From Spirochaetaceae bacterium (lineage in GTDB: Bacteria > Spirochaetota > Leptospiria > Leptospirales > Leptonemataceae): 64,000 nt of DNA. Within the stretch, counting starts at the first letter, position 1. Each line of letters opens with the position of its first letter. Below, in pieces: positions 27,261 through 36,299 of this stretch. The notes below the pieces were generated by a model. It worked only from the letters and a program-made list of their open reading frames with translations. It searched no databases and was not told where the DNA came from. Location: NCBI GenBank assembly GCA_002730875.1, contig PCBI01000019.1:464905-528904 (forward strand), read 5' to 3'. A program made the position numbers and the translations under genes.

Positions 27261-27833
27261 TCACTTTGTCTGATTCGTCTGATTCAACGGAAACGGAAAA
27301 CCGCCGGGTGTTGGAGTCGCCGGACCGTCGATTTCCACTTTGTCCGGCAGATCATTTCTCTGGGGCCGGGGATTAAATACAGAAAGCAAGGGCATATCCA
27401 GGGCGCTCAAGAACGGCCCCAGAAATCCCTGCAGATACTCCTGCTGAAATTCAAAGAAGTCTCCGTCAAAACCAAACTGTGTCCCGGTATGCCCTTCGAT
27501 TTCCAGATACAGCACCCGGGCATATCCCGGAAAATCCTGCTGGGCTCTTAGCACCAGGTCGAATGTTTGGCTGGCGGCCTGTTCGAAGGTGGTTTCCGGT
27601 TCAACTCTATAAAGAATATGCACCGAGTTCTCCGGTCCTTCTTCGATTCCAGGGGATGCTGGCTTCTGATGTACGGGCCCCACGTTCATAGAGACAAAGG
27701 AACAAGGAAGGGCCTGCAGCGCAAAGTGTTTTCCCGGGAGGCTATCCGGTTCGCTCCGGCGCAGGGCCCGGTTCGTTGCAACGGGCCCGCAGGCCTGCAT
27801 TTCCCGGTGAGAGGGGATGGTCCGGCGATTCAT
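27261..27833 (-). CDS. Hypothetical protein
   Basis: About 190 residues; the start is uncertain (MNRRTIPSH at 27833, or five codons upstream). The C-terminal ~140 residues look like real protein (VHILYRVEPETTFEQAASQTF, ARVLYLEIEGHTGTQFGFDGDFFEFQQ, a proline-rich tail). The N-terminal 50 residues are less convincing. No signal peptide and no family recognised. It is convergent with the patatin gene across 166 bp that shows no obvious terminator. Confidence 0.5.
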   Translation of the reverse strand: MNRRTIPSHREMQACGPVATNRALRRSEPDSLPGKHFALQALPCSFVSMNVGPVHQKPASPGIEEGPENSVHILYRVEPETTFEQAASQTFDLVLRAQQDFPGYARVLYLEIEGHTGTQFGFDGDFFEFQQEYLQGFLGPFLSALDMPLLSVFNPRPQRNDLPDKVEIDGPATPTPGGFPFPLNQTNQTK

Positions 27834-27937
27834 GAAAGACGCCGGCAAGACTCATGAAGGACTCATGCAAGATTAAGCGAAAGGGGCCGGGTCAGCAGCA
27901 GGGTTCAGCAAGTCCATTATTGAATCGGAATCGCAAA

Positions 27938-28612
27938 TCAGGCAGGTGGCCAGCCAAAGCTCTCCAGCGAATCCAGAATTAGATGCGCTTTTTGAATCGA
28001 CGGATGATTGCGGTGGTCCGGATGCGGAACTGCGATTACCTGCATCCCGGCGGCCAGAGCCGACTCCACTCCACCGGGACTATCTTCCAGAGCCAGGCAA
28101 TCAGGCGGGGGAACTCCCAGTAGCTTGCAGGCGCTCAAGTAGACATCCGGGGCCGGTTTTCCTTTTCTTTCTTCCTGCGCGGAGTGAATCACTTGAAAAT
28201 AATGGGCGATCTCCAGTTTTTTCAGCGCGGTTTGAATGACCGATGTAAAGGATGAAGAGGCCAGCCCTACAGGCATGCTTTCCGAAAGCGCTCGCACAGC
28301 GTTCAGGGCGCCAGGCATGGGCGTCCCATCGCGCCGGATTCGGTCTTTCACTTCGGTCAGGATTTCTTCAACCAGCGTGTCATCGTCGGCATTTCCCAGA
28401 GCATCGGGTCGCCTTTCTTTCCAGTAGCTTACTACTTCGTCGATGCGCAATCCCATGGTTTGCATACAATCTTCCCGTTGCAGCGCCAGACCATGATTTC
28501 CAAATATCAGGATTTCCGAATCCTGCCAGATGGGCTCCGAATCAATGAGCAATCCATCCATATCGAATACGGCCGCTTTCACTTTTTCTGGCAGAAGGGA
28601 TCCCCTGGGCAT
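27938..28612 (-). CDS. HAD hydrolase, sugar-phosphatase/beta-phosphoglucomutase type
   Basis: About 224 residues from MPRGSLLPEK. HAD subfamily IA with helical cap: motif I VFDMDGLLIDSEPIW, motif II GLASSSF, motif III lysine in GKPAPDVYL, motif IV ALEDSPGGVESALAAGM. This pattern matches YniC/2-deoxyglucose-6-phosphatase-like enzymes. The gene is divergent from the DprE1-like oxidase operon, with 55 bp between starts. Confidence 0.88.
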   Translation of the reverse strand: MPRGSLLPEKVKAAVFDMDGLLIDSEPIWQDSEILIFGNHGLALQREDCMQTMGLRIDEVVSYWKERRPDALGNADDDTLVEEILTEVKDRIRRDGTPMPGALNAVRALSESMPVGLASSSFTSVIQTALKKLEIAHYFQVIHSAQEERKGKPAPDVYLSACKLLGVPPPDCLALEDSPGGVESALAAGMQVIAVPHPDHRNHPSIQKAHLILDSLESFGWPPA

Positions 28613-28667
28613 AGAGCGAAAAGGTTTTGCGCCATAAATTCTGCAATATTTTCTGACTCTACCTCCT

Positions 28668-30002
28668 ATGATCGAACATGAAGAGAAGCTTTCGGGCTGG
28701 GGACTGTACCCGGCAGTCAACAATACGGTTCTCACCGGCAAGAATGTAGAAACCGAGTTACCTCTGTACTCCGATGTTACAGTACGGGGTTTGGGCCGAA
28801 GCTATGCGGACCAGGCCATTAACTCCACTGGCTACGTACTGCCCTATATTGACCGTCAAAGATTCCTGGCTTTCGATGAGCGCACCGGTCATCTGGAATG
28901 CGAAGCCGGTCTGTCCTTATTCGAAATTATCCGGGTTCTGGGGCCCCGGGGATTCTTTCCCATGATCACCCCTGGCACCAAGTTCGTCACCGTGGGAGGG
29001 GCCATTGCCAACGATGTGCACGGAAAGGCCCACCATGTTGACGGAAGCTTCAAGAACTGCGTCGAGAGTTTTGATATTTTATTGGCCAGCGGCAAGGTAA
29101 TCACGGCCAATCGCAAAAAGCACTCGGAGCTGTTTCATGCCAACTTTGGTGGTCTGGGTCTGCTGGGGCTCATACTGCGGGCTCGCATCCGATTGCGAAA
29201 GATTGAAACCACTTACTTTCGCCAGAGCTCATTTCGTGCTCGAAACCTGGATGAAATGCTGGACTTGATCGACGAAAAGGACCGGGAGTTTCCTTATTCC
29301 GTGGCCTGGGTGAATCCGCTGGCCCGGGGCAAATCACTGGGTAAAGGTATACTCACTGCCGGTGACCATGCCAGGCTGGATGAGCTGCCGGCGAAGCTGG
29401 CCAGGGAGCCGTTGAAAGTAGGAGGCATGCCAGGATTGAGCGTTCCTTTTTTCATGCCCGGATTTGCCCTGAACGCTCTGACTCTGCGAATCCTGAATGG
29501 CGCCATTGACTATGTTCAATCCCATGCCGGGCAGTTCAGTCATTATGATTCCTTCTTCTATCCTCTGGATGCCATCAACAACTGGAATCGTGGTTACGGT
29601 AAGCGAGGCTTCACCCAGTACCAGTTTGTTGTTCCTGTGGAAGGCGCGCGAAAGTCCATTCGGCGCATCATGGAAGAAATCGCCGCCGGCGGTTGTAAGC
29701 CTTTCCTGAACGTTCTCAAGAAGTTCGGCAAAGGTACAAACTATCTGTCTTTTCCTATGCCAGGTTATACCTTTGCCATCGACTTCCCAATTTCGAAAAA
29801 GCTATTTCCGTTCTTGAAGCGATTGGATGCCCTGGTTCTGGATGCGGGCGGTCGCATCTATGCCGGCAAGGATGCGACGTTGGATGCCCAATCCTTTGCG
29901 GCCATGTATCCGGAGCTGGACGCATGGAAGAAAGTTAAGAAGAAATACGACCCCAAAAACATGTTTCAATCGGATATTGGCCGGAGGCTGGGACTACTAT
30001 GA
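28668..30002 (+). CDS. FAD-dependent oxidase of the DprE1 type
   Basis: 444 residues. The FAD-binding (PCMH/VAO) domain has VRGLGRSYADQAIN and TPGTKFVTVGGAIANDVHGKAHH, the hallmark block of decaprenylphosphoryl-ribose 2-epimerase subunit DprE1; the C-terminal YDPKNMFQSDIGRRL also fits. DprE1 oxidises a polyprenyl-phosphate ribose for arabinan synthesis in actinobacteria; the substrate here is unknown, and no DprE2-like SDR is adjacent. It is the first gene of an operon with CheY-, CheC- and kinase-encoding genes; its TGA overlaps the CheY ATG (ATGA). Confidence 0.85.
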   Translation: MIEHEEKLSGWGLYPAVNNTVLTGKNVETELPLYSDVTVRGLGRSYADQAINSTGYVLPYIDRQRFLAFDERTGHLECEAGLSLFEIIRVLGPRGFFPMITPGTKFVTVGGAIANDVHGKAHHVDGSFKNCVESFDILLASGKVITANRKKHSELFHANFGGLGLLGLILRARIRLRKIETTYFRQSSFRARNLDEMLDLIDEKDREFPYSVAWVNPLARGKSLGKGILTAGDHARLDELPAKLAREPLKVGGMPGLSVPFFMPGFALNALTLRILNGAIDYVQSHAGQFSHYDSFFYPLDAINNWNRGYGKRGFTQYQFVVPVEGARKSIRRIMEEIAAGGCKPFLNVLKKFGKGTNYLSFPMPGYTFAIDFPISKKLFPFLKRLDALVLDAGGRIYAGKDATLDAQSFAAMYPELDAWKKVKKKYDPKNMFQSDIGRRLGLL

Positions 30003-30376
30003 GCCGTATCATCATCACCGACGATAGCATTACGGCCCGGCTTACCATTCAAAAGCTCATACAGGAGTATTTCGCCGCAGCGGGAAGAGAGGCCCCCGAG
30101 TTCCTTCAGGCCGCCAGCGGGGAAGAGGTCCTGGGCCAATTATCCGGAACCACAGATCTTTTGCTGATTACGCTGGATGTGAACATGCCTGGGAAGGATG
30201 GATTAACCCTGGCCGAAGAGATTCAGAAATCCCGGCCCGGCATCCCCATACTTGTGATTTCCGCCAACGTGCAGAAATCCATTCAAGACCGGGCCGGGTC
30301 CATGGGTCTGCATTTTCTGGAGAAGCCAGTGAACCTGGAAAAGATGAAAGCAAGCCTTGCGAAGCTAGGCCTTTAG
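29999..30376 (+). CDS. CheY-like single-domain response regulator
   Basis: 125 residues; only a receiver domain. Acidic pair Asp8/Asp9 (ITDDS), phospho-acceptor Asp60 (LDVNMPGKDG), and the conserved lysine in FLEKPVN. No output domain. It overlaps the oxidase gene by 4 bp and is followed within 4 bp by a CheC gene, so a CheY/CheC phospho-relay pair is likely, fed by the kinase encoded downstream. Confidence 0.9.
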   Translation: MSRIIITDDSITARLTIQKLIQEYFAAAGREAPEFLQAASGEEVLGQLSGTTDLLLITLDVNMPGKDGLTLAEEIQKSRPGIPILVISANVQKSIQDRAGSMGLHFLEKPVNLEKMKASLAKLGL

Positions 30377-30380
30377 TGCG

Positions 30381-30995
30381 ATGGAGCTTTCGGAACTACA
30401 AAAAGACATACTTCTGGAGGCCTTCAATATTGGCATGGGTCGGGCGGCGGCTACCTTGAGTCAGATGGCTCATCAAGAAGTGGCGCTTTCCATTCCTTCC
30501 ATTGAAATTGTACGTTCTAGAGAGCATCCCGGGCATATTCCGGAGGCGGTTTCCCTGGCGGCTGTAAGCCAATCGTTTCGCGGCGATTTTGGTCAGGCAA
30601 CATCCCTTCTGATGTTTCCGCAGGATCGAAGCTATGAATTGGTGCGAATCCTTCTCGGTGAGGATGTGCCCCTGGAGACCATGCCCGAATTGGAACAGGA
30701 TGCCATGAAAGAAGTGGGAAACATCATCCTCAATTCGCTGATTGGTTCCTTCGCAGAAATCGCCAGACAGGGATTCCAGGTTTCTTTACCCGAGTTTAGA
30801 AGAGACAACTGGGCCAGGTTGTCCGGTCATTCCCTGGGAGGCGCCGGCGCGGACGAGTCTTCGGGACCCATGCTTCTGATAATGATTGATTTTTCGCTGA
30901 GCGAATCTTCGCTACAGGGATATCTTGCAGTGTTTCTACAAACCGACGGTCTGAATATGCTGCTGAAGGATCTCTCCAGCGAGGAGCCTCTGTGA
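30381..30995 (+). CDS. cheC: CheC-type CheY-P phosphatase
   Basis: 204 residues of the CheC/CheX/FliY family. Both phosphatase motifs D-xxx-E-xx-N are present: D9-E13-N16 in the first half (DILLEAFNIGMGRAA) and D107-E111-N114 in the second (DAMKEVGNIILNS). It should dephosphorylate a CheY-like regulator, the natural partner being the one encoded 4 bp upstream. The stop overlaps the GTG start of the kinase (GTGA). Confidence 0.85.
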   Translation: MELSELQKDILLEAFNIGMGRAAATLSQMAHQEVALSIPSIEIVRSREHPGHIPEAVSLAAVSQSFRGDFGQATSLLMFPQDRSYELVRILLGEDVPLETMPELEQDAMKEVGNIILNSLIGSFAEIARQGFQVSLPEFRRDNWARLSGHSLGGAGADESSGPMLLIMIDFSLSESSLQGYLAVFLQTDGLNMLLKDLSSEEPL

Positions 30996-32641
30996 CTCTG
31001 CTTTCGCAGCTCGGAGATCTGGTTCCGTTTCTTTCGGAGCAGATCTTTGCGCAGCTGCCCATGGGTCTTCTGGTTCTGGACGATAACAAACGAGTTCTGG
31101 GCATAAATGAGTGGTTGCTTTCTCGTTTTCCTCCGGAGCTGAATCGCGAAGAATTGCTTCTGAACCGAGATCTGTTGCAAACGTTACCGGAATTGACGAA
31201 CTCCAGGCTTTCATTTGCCATTGATCAGGCCCTGATTGCCGGACAACCAGGATTTCTTTCGCAGTCCCTGAACCCCCATCCCCTACCATTGTACGCAGGA
31301 GGGGATCGATCCACCGAACGGTTACATCAAACATTGAACATTATTCCTTTGCGAAGCAGGGACCGGATGTTCTGCCTGATTCAGGTGGAGGACGTAAGCC
31401 ATGCCGTGCAAAGGGAAAAGCTTTTAGCTCGAAAAGCCGCCGTGGCCCGGGATAAAGAGCTGGAATTGGCGGCGGCCCTGGAAGTGGCGGAGGAGGCCTC
31501 CCGGGCCAAGAGCCGATTTCTGGCCCATATGAGTCACGATATTCGCACGCCTCTCGTCAGCTTGCTGGGGTTTACCGAATACCTGTTGGACACAGATATT
31601 TCGGCCGATCAGAGGCTGCATTTGGAGATTATTCGAAATTCCGGGGACACGTTACTCTATTTGCTAAACGACATTCTGGACTTCGCTCGCATAGAAGCGG
31701 GAAAGGTGCAATTTCAGAACGAATCTGTTTCGCTGCAATCGGTCTTAAAGGAGGCCATTGGACCTTTCCTGGCCGTGGCGGCCCAGAAGCAACTGGATCT
31801 GGAGTACTCCCTGGATCCGGACCTGCCTGCCTATGTTCAAAGCGATTCCAATCGATTAAAACAGGTATTGCATAACCTGATTAGCAACGCTGTGAAGTTC
31901 ACCGAGCGGGGGAGAATAACGGTGGATGTTCGACCAGTGGAAGCTGGAATACAATTCCTGGTGGAGGATACCGGTTTGGGCATCAGTCCGGATAAACAAA
32001 CGGACATATTCGAGAGCTTTGCCCAGGAGGATGAATCCAGCGCGCGAAAATACGGAGGAACTGGCCTGGGTCTTACCATCGTTAAGTCCCTCGTGGATCT
32101 AATGCATGGTACTGTGGAGGTTCAGAGTCCGGTGGGGCTTCCGTCGTTGACGGAGGCGCCGTCGCCCGTAGCTGGTCGGAATCCAGGGGGGCCCGGGAGC
32201 CGATTTGTGGTAACCCTGCCGCTTGCTGCCGCCGACGCCGGACCATCGCCTAGCAGGCTGGAAACAGGATACTGTTTCCAGGGGAAACGAGTACTTCTGG
32301 CCGAGGACAATCCCGACAATCGGCTGCTTTTTGATCGCTTCTTCAAGAAGATGAACCTGGAGTATGAGAATGCGAAGAACGGGTTGGAAGCGGTGGAGAA
32401 GGTCCAGAGCGGCGACTTCGATCTAATACTGATGGATATTCAGATGCCCGAGATGGACGGATATACGGCTACGCGAAAGATTCGGGAACTGGGCTACGTA
32501 AAACCGGTGATTGCGCTGACGGCCAATGCGTACAAGGAGGACCGGGAAATGGCCCTGGAAGCGGGCATGAGCGATCACCTGGCCAAGCCCATTAGCCGGA
32601 AGTCCCTGGAAGAAAGCCTGGCTCGCTGGTTGCTGCAATAA
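30992..32641 (+). CDS. Cytoplasmic hybrid histidine kinase
   Basis: 549 residues, GTG start overlapping the CheC stop. An N-terminal ~130-residue PAS-like region (MGLLVLDDNKRVLGINEWLL) is followed by a short coiled coil, HisKA with SHDIRTPLVSLLGF, HATPase (HNLISNAVKFTERG, DTGLGISPDKQ, GTGLGLTIVKSL) and a receiver (VLLAEDNPDNRLLFDR, LILMDIQMPEMDG, AKPISRKS). No membrane helices. As last gene of the oxidase-CheY-CheC operon it is the probable phosphate source for the free CheY. Confidence 0.9.
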   Translation: MTLLSQLGDLVPFLSEQIFAQLPMGLLVLDDNKRVLGINEWLLSRFPPELNREELLLNRDLLQTLPELTNSRLSFAIDQALIAGQPGFLSQSLNPHPLPLYAGGDRSTERLHQTLNIIPLRSRDRMFCLIQVEDVSHAVQREKLLARKAAVARDKELELAAALEVAEEASRAKSRFLAHMSHDIRTPLVSLLGFTEYLLDTDISADQRLHLEIIRNSGDTLLYLLNDILDFARIEAGKVQFQNESVSLQSVLKEAIGPFLAVAAQKQLDLEYSLDPDLPAYVQSDSNRLKQVLHNLISNAVKFTERGRITVDVRPVEAGIQFLVEDTGLGISPDKQTDIFESFAQEDESSARKYGGTGLGLTIVKSLVDLMHGTVEVQSPVGLPSLTEAPSPVAGRNPGGPGSRFVVTLPLAAADAGPSPSRLETGYCFQGKRVLLAEDNPDNRLLFDRFFKKMNLEYENAKNGLEAVEKVQSGDFDLILMDIQMPEMDGYTATRKIRELGYVKPVIALTANAYKEDREMALEAGMSDHLAKPISRKSLEESLARWLLQ

Positions 32642-32926
32642 TTCCGTCAATCGTTACCTCGAAAGTCTTCTTATATACTCGTTTTTGATCCATTTGCGTT
32701 GGCTCTTTCCTGGTTCGAATCGCCCACAGCTACCCGCGCTTGCTTACTTTGCCTACAGAAGCCTTGCGATCCTGACAATAGCCTGCCGCGGCCTCGGGAC
32801 CATACCAATCCCCTGGATTGAGTCCGGGACCACCAATAGTAGGACACTTCTTGCCAGGGTCTTTCCGGATTTGCGCTTCATACTTGACGACAGGGCTATC
32901 CGTATAGCTTATTATGCCCAACCAAT
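32642..32926. other. Intergenic region upstream of the amidase gene
   Basis: 285 bp. It contains GGTTCGAATC near 32711, as in a tRNA T-arm, but no cloverleaf can be built around it. A 63-codon minus-strand frame (32730-32921) has no ribosome-binding site. I see no terminator or clear promoter. Confidence 0.4.
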
Positions 32927-34504
32927 ATGAAAGATCTGCACAGCCCTCCCAGCTTTCGCTATAACAAATACGTTCAATCTGAACCGGCCGTTGCCTTTCG
33001 GGCGTGGTTTAGATCCGTCCGGCGCGAATCTCCGCGAGTAATACGGCGAACAATTTCGCAGATCGCTGGTATCAAAGAATGCCTGTCCCTTAGATCGCGG
33101 GGGACTTTCATTTCCGGGTTGGCCATACTGACTTTGCTTCTCGGCCTTTCATCGGCGATCGCGGAGTCCGAAAAACCCGTCTCGGCGAATACAGCGCCCA
33201 TTCCGGAGTACTCCGTGGTAGTGGATGCGGGGCATGGAGGGGCCATCGTTCGCCGAGCCGACGATCGCTGGGACCCGATAAGTCGCAAATACCTGACCTC
33301 CTTCTTGCCGGGGACCATGTATACAAAGTACACCGAGCATGAGTTAATGCTTCAGTTGTCCAAAAGGGTACATCATTATTTGCAGCTTACGCAAACCGAT
33401 GCTGGCTGGAAGCAGTTCGAAGGCTATCTGCGCAAGTTTTCCGATCAAAAGAATTTTGTCCGAATAAAGTTCAATTCCCATCTTAGCCGTAAAGACGGCT
33501 GGAACGACCGCAATCTATCGAAGGACCATCCGGATGTGAATGCGCCTTACCGATTGTACGATTATCCGGATCGCAAAACCGGCAAGATTCAGAAAGGGCG
33601 CATTTCCAGAATCAATGATCGCGAGCCATACCTTGTACTTTCTTTGCATCTGAACCCGGCTCCTCCCGGTCATTCCGGCGGGATGGCAGCGGTGCTGGCT
33701 CCAGGATGGAAAACCTTTAATATGCTCAGGCAGATTTCGCTCAAACAAAAGCCGGCCAGCGCTTTCTATGCCTCCCCGTGGGCGGATCACTGGCTGGGTA
33801 CCGAACCTGGCTGGAATAAACTTCAGGCGGCCCGCGCCGATGCCTGGGTCTATATGAATGGCTACTGGAGCAACAAAAGCGGTACCGCCCCCTGGTACAA
33901 AAAGCCTCGTGGTTTCCGCCATAACCTTTTTCAATGGAGATACGCGGATCCTCCCGGCTGGGAGAAGACAGCGCTCAAGGAACGCAAGTCCACCGGGCCG
34001 TACAGCATGATCTACAGTAAATGGAGACCGGAAGGACGATTCTGGGAGCGCGAGCAGAGCAAAGCGGAATACTGGCGCAGGGAGGCCGCGGTATCCGGCA
34101 GCGGCATCAACTATGGTGGCGATAACCATCTGGCTTCCAATGAACTGATGCGATTTATCCAGTACGGGGTTCGCATGCAGGTTCCTGAAAAGCGACCTTC
34201 AAATAAACTGGGACCTATTCTAGATCCATTTGTGAGCACCTACACTTTGCCCACCTATGCAAATGCCATTGTAGCTTTTCTGGAAGTGGGTCATTTGAAT
34301 GTCTGGCGGGATCGCCGAATGGTAATCGATCAAAGAGAAGAAGTAGCAATCAGTCTGGCAGTGGGCATCTATTCCCTCTTTGCTGGATTGGATCTGAAGA
34401 AACCCGGATACGGTCCCTATCTACCCCGGGGGCGCAAATTGGACTTCGCAAAGTATGAGACTTTGCCCCAGGGGAATTACTTCAAGATCGTTGATGATCG
34501 ATGA
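32927..34504 (+). CDS. N-acetylmuramoyl-L-alanine amidase (Amidase_3), with large insertions
   Basis: 525 residues. A long basic N-terminus precedes a membrane/signal segment (ISGLAILTLLLGLSSAIAES), so the true start may be downstream. The catalytic domain begins VVVDAGHGGAIV (first zinc His), with a later YTEHELMLQLSKRV glutamate, the SLHLNPAP histidine and, near the end, VAFLEVGHLNVWRD. The order matches zinc amidases of the AmiA/B/C type, but the domain is about twice the usual ~190 residues because of insertions between the motifs, including a long Trp/Tyr-rich stretch. Predicted role: cleaving peptidoglycan stem peptides in the periplasm. Confidence 0.75.
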   Translation: MKDLHSPPSFRYNKYVQSEPAVAFRAWFRSVRRESPRVIRRTISQIAGIKECLSLRSRGTFISGLAILTLLLGLSSAIAESEKPVSANTAPIPEYSVVVDAGHGGAIVRRADDRWDPISRKYLTSFLPGTMYTKYTEHELMLQLSKRVHHYLQLTQTDAGWKQFEGYLRKFSDQKNFVRIKFNSHLSRKDGWNDRNLSKDHPDVNAPYRLYDYPDRKTGKIQKGRISRINDREPYLVLSLHLNPAPPGHSGGMAAVLAPGWKTFNMLRQISLKQKPASAFYASPWADHWLGTEPGWNKLQAARADAWVYMNGYWSNKSGTAPWYKKPRGFRHNLFQWRYADPPGWEKTALKERKSTGPYSMIYSKWRPEGRFWEREQSKAEYWRREAAVSGSGINYGGDNHLASNELMRFIQYGVRMQVPEKRPSNKLGPILDPFVSTYTLPTYANAIVAFLEVGHLNVWRDRRMVIDQREEVAISLAVGIYSLFAGLDLKKPGYGPYLPRGRKLDFAKYETLPQGNYFKIVDDR

Positions 34505-34643
34505 TCCCTCCGATTTGAGTCCGTTTACGCGACGGCCTTGCAATGCATTGCCGAAAGCAACATTGTCGAATACATCAGCCAAACAGCCAAACAGCCAAAG
34601 ACAAAGCCCCGCCGTGTACAGGGGACTCTGTGATATTCACGGT

Positions 34644-35219
34644 TCAGCCGCCGGGTCTGAATTTCAGAGAGATGGAGTTTATGCAGTACCGCAGGCCCGT
34701 GGGTCGGGGACCGTCCGGGAAAACGTGACCCAGGTGCCCGCCGCATCGGGAGCAATGCACCTCGGTGCGTACCATTCCGTAGGACTCGTCTCGCGTTTCG
34801 CCCACCGCTTTTCGGGTTATGGGTTGGTAGAAACTGGGCCAGCCGGTGCCGGAATCGTACTTGGTGGACGATGCAAATAGTTCCTGCCCGCAGGCAGCGC
34901 AGAGATAGACACCATTTTCTTTGTGGTTGTTGTATTCGCCGGTAAAGGCCCGTTCTGTTCCATGGAGTCGCATGACCTGATATCGGTCCGCTCCCAGAAG
35001 CGCTTTCCATTCCTCGGCGCTTTTCTCCACGGGAAAGCTTCCTTTTTCCAGTTCGGGTTGTCTTGCGTCGGAAGGATCGGCGCAGGTGGTCACAACCAGC
35101 ACGGTTGAAAACAGGAACATGGAAGCAATAATCGAAAGAAACGTGGGTTTCAGTTCTTTCCATCCAACGGAAGCAACCTGGGGTCGTGAAAGCTGGATTT
35201 TGAAGGCTGGATCGCTCAT
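34644..35219 (-). CDS. msrB: Peptide methionine-R-sulfoxide reductase, membrane-anchored
   Basis: MsrB domain of ~135 residues: zinc cysteines in LCAACGQELF and HCSRCGGHLGHVF, the block STKYDSGTGWPSFYQP, and the catalytic RYCINSISLKF. It reduces methionine-R-sulfoxide in proteins. A hydrophobic segment ending FSTVLVVTTCAD precedes it, so it is probably a lipoprotein acting outside the cytoplasm. Start uncertain: MSDPAFK at 35219 is chosen because it leaves a short N-terminus; the frame stays open to 35510 and none of the starts has a good ribosome-binding site. Confidence 0.85.
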   Translation of the reverse strand: MSDPAFKIQLSRPQVASVGWKELKPTFLSIIASMFLFSTVLVVTTCADPSDARQPELEKGSFPVEKSAEEWKALLGADRYQVMRLHGTERAFTGEYNNHKENGVYLCAACGQELFASSTKYDSGTGWPSFYQPITRKAVGETRDESYGMVRTEVHCSRCGGHLGHVFPDGPRPTGLRYCINSISLKFRPGG

Positions 35220-35422
35220 AGACGGGTACAGGTTCGTAATGGCTTCGCTCAGGTTACGGAAATCTGCATAAAAAGCGGCCATCATATTGTAGATATCTGC
35301 CGGCGAAAGGCTTTCGCCGTATCTTCGACCGTTTCCGGTAGCCCTCAGCAGAGTGTTTGATTGGATGACAGGGCGTCTGCCGGAAGAACCGGGCCCTACA
35401 GATCTCATAGCCGTGCGACCCC

Positions 35423-35466
35423 ACAGATTCGATCGTCGTGCTGTTCTACAGATTCGATCGTCGTGC
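35423..35466. repeat. Short direct repeat, two 19-bp copies
   Basis: ACAGATTCGATCGTCGTGC occurs at 35423-35441 and again at 35448-35466, a 25-bp period. It lies upstream of the MsrB gene, immediately next to the 3' end of the phosphoesterase gene (stop at 35471). Possibly a regulatory site or a recent small duplication. Confidence 0.6.
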
Positions 35467-35470
35467 GGCT

Positions 35471-36271
35471 CTACTGGCGGCTGAGCGGATGCACAAATTC
35501 CTTTTTCCATTTCTTTCGGGTTTTCATTCTAAGCCCGATCAAGTTGCGGCCATTCTGGATGAGTAGCGTGCGACTGTGTACCCAATCGCCGGTGTTGATT
35601 ACTCCGATTTCTGGCATATGCAGAAATTGATGAGTATGACCCGAAATTAGGACCCTGTCTTGCTGATTTGTGATTCGATTGAGTCTGCCGTAATATTTGA
35701 GACGCTCTTCGTAGTTCGTGGGGTCGCGGCCATTCAGGTGACGATTATAAAAGCTTTCCGCTTTTTTGAAGAAGTCAGGGATCACGGAAGCTATCCAGTA
35801 GAAGGCTCTGACGACGAGTATATCCAGCGCCCAGGTGAGCTGATTGTACTGGCCCTGGTGTCCATGGATTACTACCATTTCCGAGCTTTCGAATCTCTCG
35901 ACTATGCGATAGTTCCTCTCTTCCAGAAAGCGAGCGATGTCCGGCGAAAGCTTCATGCTGAAGCTGGTTGTGTCGTGGTTTCCAACAATGAAATACTTGA
36001 GCGCACCCGGCATGCATACTGCATCTAATCGATCGAATAACTTGTTAAACTTCTTCTGGCTGGTTTTGAGACGAGCATTTGAGTCGAAGTACCAGTTCTC
36101 CAGAATGTCTCCTACCAGATAGAGCGATCGGAATTGAACGCCCCGCTTTCTGAGCGAGTTAAGGGCGCGAAATAGATCCTGGTGATGGTGATTCTTTATT
36201 TTCTTGTACACCAGATAGTGCACATCGGACAGAAAGAGCGCTTCGTAGACTTTTCCTTTCTTGAATTTCAT
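35471..36271 (-). CDS. Metallophosphoesterase, LpxH-like
   Basis: 266 residues with the calcineurin-like set: LFLSDVHYLVYK, LVGDILENWYF, IVGNHDTTSF, VVIHGHQGQY, ISGHTHQFLHMP and INTGDWVHS. The layout matches UDP-2,3-diacylglucosamine pyrophosphatase (LpxH/LpxH2-type) and related YfcE-like enzymes. LpxH would act in lipid A synthesis on the inner face of the inner membrane; specificity for that substrate is inference. No lipid A genes are adjacent. Confidence 0.8.
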   Translation of the reverse strand: MKFKKGKVYEALFLSDVHYLVYKKIKNHHHQDLFRALNSLRKRGVQFRSLYLVGDILENWYFDSNARLKTSQKKFNKLFDRLDAVCMPGALKYFIVGNHDTTSFSMKLSPDIARFLEERNYRIVERFESSEMVVIHGHQGQYNQLTWALDILVVRAFYWIASVIPDFFKKAESFYNRHLNGRDPTNYEERLKYYGRLNRITNQQDRVLISGHTHQFLHMPEIGVINTGDWVHSRTLLIQNGRNLIGLRMKTRKKWKKEFVHPLSRQ

Positions 36272-36299
36272 CCCTGTGGTTCAATGTAGAAAATCCGCG

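Noticed and set aside
32701..32760. GGTTCGAATC as a tRNA T-arm
   Set aside because: The flanking sequence cannot form acceptor, D and anticodon stems, and there is no CCA-type 3' end, so it is a chance match.
32730..32921. 63-codon minus-strand frame next to the amidase gene
   Set aside because: It starts at TTG without a ribosome-binding site, has no known motif, and another minus-strand frame across the same bases is also open.
34574..34600. CAGCCAAA repeated three times
   Set aside because: Too short for a meaningful repeat element; probably slippage in an intergenic stretch.
34525..35163. Long minus-strand frame over the MsrB gene
   Set aside because: It lies in another frame of the MsrB coding region, which carries all catalytic motifs; it is a shadow.
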